From an uncultured Bacilli bacterium (GTDB lineage: Bacteria; Bacillota_I; Bacilli_A; RF39; UBA660), in the NCBI GenBank assembly GCA_910583685.1, contig CAJTXY010000021.1:1-23920 (forward strand): a DNA stretch of 23,920 nt, given 5' to 3'. Shown piece after piece: positions 21,236 through 23,920 of the stretch (positions within the stretch are counted from its first letter, which is position 1; the number at the start of each line of letters is the position of its first letter). The position numbers and the translations under genes are program-made. The notes below the pieces were generated by a model that was not told where the DNA came from, made no database searches, and worked only from the letters and a program-made list of their open reading frames with translations.

Positions 21236-23552
21236 AAGAAAACTCCTTTGTTTTAAAAACTTGTTCATAAATTTCAAAGTAATTTTTTACAAAGACAAAC
21301 TCAATATTACTCTTTACATCATCTGGTATTTCTTCTAAATCATTTTTATTAGAAAGAGGTAAAAAAATCTTATTAACACCAGCTCTATGAGCACCAATAA
21401 CTTTCTCGCGTAATCCTCCAATAGCAAGAATCCGCCCTTGTAAAGTAATCTCTCCTGTCATTGCAATTTTTCCATCTACTACTTGATTTGTAAACAAACT
21501 AATTAAAGTGGTAACAAGCGTAATCCCTGCAGATGGTCCCTCTTTGCTCACCGCACCTTCTGGAATATGAATATGAATATCATTTTCTAATAAAAGATGA
21601 TCATCAATTCCAAATGTATGAATATTAGCTTTAATATAACTAAAAGCAATACGAGCAGACTCCTGCATTACCTCTCCTAAGGACCCCGTTAAAATCAAGT
21701 TACCATTTCCCTTATAATAAGTAGCCTCCATTGGAAGAATGTCTCCACCAAAAGGAGTATAAGCAAGTCCATTCACAACACCAACTATTTTTGCCTTTTC
21801 CTGCTCCTGGTAACAGTATTTTTCATTTCCTAAAAAACTTTGAATTAATAAAGTATCCACCTGGTAAGAAGCAACGGTATCATCTGTCAAAAAGGATTTA
21901 ACGATTTTTCTTAAAAGCGAGGCAATCACTCTTTCTAATTCACGAACTCCAGCCTCTTTGGTATAATGACGAATTAAAGATAAAATAGCATCATCCTCAA
22001 ATTGAACAGCAATCTCAGTAAGCCCATGCTCCTCTAATAATTTAGGAATCAAGTGGTTCTTAGCAATATCAAGTTTCTCATATTCTGTATAACTAGATAC
22101 TTCTATCACCTCAAGACGATCTCGAAGCTCAAAGGGAATTTGTTCCACATAATTAGCAGTAGCAATAAAAATGACTTTAGAAAGATCAAACTCTTCTTCA
22201 ATATAATGATCAGAAAACTTAGAGTTTTGCTCAGGATCCAAAACTTCAAGCAAACTACTAGCAGGGTCTCCCTTAATATCTTTTCTCATTTTGTCAATTT
22301 CATCAATAATAAAGACTGGATTAGTAGTCCCTGCTTTACGGATTCCCTGAATAATTCGACCAGGATTAGCACCAACATAAGTTCTACGATGTCCAACAAT
22401 TTCTGCCTCATCATTAATTCCGCCAACACTAATTTTAGTAGCACGACGATTTAGGCTTTTAGCAATTGACAAAGAAAGAGAAGTCTTTCCAACACCAGGA
22501 GGGCCTACTAAGCAAAGAATAGGACTCCGCAAGTTATGCGTATTCTGCTTCACTGCCAAATATTCTAAAATTCTCTCCTTCACAGAAGCAAGTGCATAAT
22601 GTGTAGAATCTAATATACGCCGAACTTCTCTTAAATCTGCAGTATCTCTAGTATAATGACACCAAGGAAGATGAACCATCCAATCAAGATAATCACGAAT
22701 CATACCAATTTCTGGAGAAGAAGCTGGGGTTGTCTCATATCTTTTAATCTCATGTTTAATACGAGATTTTACTTTTGGATTGCACTTTAAAGTAGAAAGT
22801 TTTCTTTTTAATCGATCAACCTCTTCCTCTTTTGAATTTACATCCCCCAATTCTCTTTGAATAACTTTAAGCTTTTCTCGTAATAAAAATTCTTTCTGAT
22901 TCGAAGCAAGCTCTTTTTCTACATCTTGTTCAATCTTTTCCTCTAATTCTATAATCTTAATATCTGCATTCATATCTTCAAGCAGCATACGAACACGTTT
23001 CAAAGAATCTATCTCAAGTACATATTTTTTCTTAATTTCATAAGAAAAAGGTAAAAAACTAATAACCAAATCTGTAAGTTCGGCTAAATTGTTAACTATT
23101 TCTACCTGATTTAAAATAGCATTTCCTACATAAGGAACTTTATGAATATATTTATTTAATGCTTTCACTAAAATATTTCTATAAGATTCCTCATCACTAA
23201 TTTTCTCTTCTTCAATCCCCTCAATAGCGGCTTCATAAAAGTGTTCCTCTTCAATATAACGATGAACTTTTACTCGTTCAAGTCCTAAAAAAAGTGCTCT
23301 AGTCTTTCCATTTGGTACATCCATTTTCATATTTAATTGTGCAAGTACTCCAACACTAGGAAGCTCGGTAATATCCAAATTTTCGCCTCTAGGTACAATA
23401 GGATTTACAATCAATATTTTTTTCTCATTAGATGCTTCCGTCAAAGATAAAATTTGCTTATCAGAAAACCTATCACTTTCTAAGCGCATCTCACAGTTTG
23501 GAAAAAGAACAGTATCATGAATCAAAAGCACTGGGTATTTTCTATATTCCAC
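21228..23552 (-). CDS. lonA: ATP-dependent protease LonA
   Basis: The protein has 774 residues, the normal LonA length. The N-terminal substrate domain (YPVLLIHDTVLFPN ... , about 1-200) is followed by a coiled-coil linker. The AAA+ module has Walker A GPPGVGKT (350-357) and Walker B FIIDEIDKM. The C-terminal protease domain has the Ser-Lys dyad, S674 in KEGPSAG and K717 in LREKVIGAHRAG. It degrades misfolded and regulatory proteins in the cytoplasm. The start is GTG 23552, ten bases after GGAGG; no in-frame ATG lies nearer. A weak promoter (TTTTCA-17-TATAAT) lies about 50 bases upstream. The first gene of a two-gene unit; spoVID and ysxE follow, as in the wider Bacillus lon region. Confidence 0.97.
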   Translation of the reverse strand: MEYRKYPVLLIHDTVLFPNCEMRLESDRFSDKQILSLTEASNEKKILIVNPIVPRGENLDITELPSVGVLAQLNMKMDVPNGKTRALFLGLERVKVHRYIEEEHFYEAAIEGIEEEKISDEESYRNILVKALNKYIHKVPYVGNAILNQVEIVNNLAELTDLVISFLPFSYEIKKKYVLEIDSLKRVRMLLEDMNADIKIIELEEKIEQDVEKELASNQKEFLLREKLKVIQRELGDVNSKEEEVDRLKRKLSTLKCNPKVKSRIKHEIKRYETTPASSPEIGMIRDYLDWMVHLPWCHYTRDTADLREVRRILDSTHYALASVKERILEYLAVKQNTHNLRSPILCLVGPPGVGKTSLSLSIAKSLNRRATKISVGGINDEAEIVGHRRTYVGANPGRIIQGIRKAGTTNPVFIIDEIDKMRKDIKGDPASSLLEVLDPEQNSKFSDHYIEEEFDLSKVIFIATANYVEQIPFELRDRLEVIEVSSYTEYEKLDIAKNHLIPKLLEEHGLTEIAVQFEDDAILSLIRHYTKEAGVRELERVIASLLRKIVKSFLTDDTVASYQVDTLLIQSFLGNEKYCYQEQEKAKIVGVVNGLAYTPFGGDILPMEATYYKGNGNLILTGSLGEVMQESARIAFSYIKANIHTFGIDDHLLLENDIHIHIPEGAVSKEGPSAGITLVTTLISLFTNQVVDGKIAMTGEITLQGRILAIGGLREKVIGAHRAGVNKIFLPLSNKNDLEEIPDDVKSNIEFVFVKNYFEIYEQVFKTKEFSYA

Positions 23553-23653
23553 GTGTCATACACCTCCATAAGCAAATATTGCTTTTTATTATATAATAAT
23601 TTATATTATTTGAAAAGAAAATTAACTGAAAATTTATTAATTTTTATACATTC

Positions 23654-23680
23654 CAAAAAAAAAGAAACTTATCTTTCTTC
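23654..23680 (-). terminator. Weak terminator after the transposase-like gene
   Basis: On the minus strand AAGAAA pairs with TTTCTT around a six-base loop, followed by a T-run; the stem is short (6 bp). Confidence 0.4.
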
Positions 23681-23690
23681 TTCCTATACT

Positions 23691-23920
23691 TTATATATTC
23701 TCTAATTGATCTAAAGATAATCCTGTACATTTTGAAATAAGTTGTTTATCAATATCACTATAGAGCATTTCTCTAGCAATTTCCAAACTTCGTTTTTCCT
23801 CACCTTGTTCAATTCCACGTTCAATCCCCTGTTCAATTCCTTGCTCAATTCCACGTTCAATTCCCTGTTCTATACCTTGTTGTATTCCCTTTTCTAATCC
23901 TGATTTTAATCCCTCTTCTT
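23691..23920 (-). CDS. PD-(D/E)XK transposase / Rpn-family protein, C-terminus (5' part outside window)
   Basis: A minus-strand frame is open from the window end to the TAA at 23691-23693. It has about 75 residues, led by eight near-identical four-residue units of the type GIEQ/GIER (for example GIEQGIERGIEQGIEQ). The tail is EEKRSLEIAREMLYSDIDKQLISKCTGLSLDQLENI. Repeat-rich ends of this kind, followed by a helical tail ending in a leucine-rich 'sLDQLenI' module, are characteristic of the Rpn/PDDEXK transposase family (recombination-promoting nucleases). The nuclease domain would lie beyond base 23920. Confidence 0.75.
   Translation of the reverse strand, partial: EEGLKSGLEKGIQQGIEQGIERGIEQGIEQGIERGIEQGEEKRSLEIAREMLYSDIDKQLISKCTGLSLDQLENI
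23805..23900. repeat. 12-bp tandem repeats encoding GIEQ units
   Basis: Eight degenerate 12-bp units of the form TTGTTCAATTCC / ACGTTCAATTCC run in tandem, inside the transposase-like gene. Each encodes four residues. Confidence 0.9.

Noticed and set aside
22053..22454. 133-aa plus-strand ORF inside lonA
   Set aside because: Antisense to the conserved AAA+ domain of Lon; no ribosome binding site or family match.
23517..23705. 62-aa plus-strand ORF at the lonA start
   Set aside because: Covers the lonA start and promoter region; AT-driven chance frame.
23805..23900. CRISPR array
   Set aside because: The repeats are contiguous 12-bp units without spacers and sit in a coding frame.

Overview
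The window is AT-rich, low-GC Gram-positive DNA that uses the standard code (TGA serves as a stop, for example in trmL and the Nudix gene). Spore-coat genes (cotJA/cotJB, cotJC, spoVID, ysxE), a lonA–spoVID–ysxE neighbourhood, a CIRCE-type operator, a glmS ribozyme and a Bacillus-like tRNA-His point to a spore-forming Bacillota of the class Bacilli, probably a gut commensal. This placement is inference; no rRNA is present.

Left end (1-1510): the 3' end of a Tn4451-like mobile element. It holds the C-terminal part of a large serine recombinase, a short gene frameshifted in an A9 run, and tnpV, then a terminator and GC-richer inverted repeats that may mark the element end. Region 1525-4367 (minus strand) is a defence-like cluster: a YhcG/DUF1016 PD-(D/E)XK nuclease gene, then a Nudix-NTF2 fusion translationally coupled to an Abi_C/HEPN abortive-infection protein. 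Region 4370-4854 has no intact gene of normal size. It holds a candidate small RNA with promoter and terminator (or, on the other strand, a 45-codon ORF) and a decayed copy of the yhcG 5' end.

Middle (4855-16920): an RBBP9-type serine hydrolase and an MFS transporter, a membrane J-domain protein, and two coupled small genes sharing an 'INNGII' motif. These are followed by tRNA-His, a cotJAB fusion with cotJC, and a heat-shock hsp20 gene under a CIRCE-like site. Then come glmS with its ribozyme leader, trmL with a membrane thioredoxin-like gene, a U32 peptidase/RNA hydroxylase, and two paralogous small membrane proteins flanking a 93-aa protein.

Right end (16977-23920, nearly all minus strand): rubrerythrin and a PerR/Fur regulator with an autoregulatory box, then an orphan pseudopilin and a small membrane protein. 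Next are the ysxE and spoVID spore-coat genes, and lonA translationally coupled to an unrecognised gene. The window closes with the repeat-rich C-terminus of a PD-(D/E)XK transposase-like protein. The regulation visible here is mostly stress- and sporulation-linked: CIRCE for hsp20, a Fur/PerR box for perR, a GlcN6P ribozyme for glmS, and sigma-E-like elements at spoVID and cotJ.
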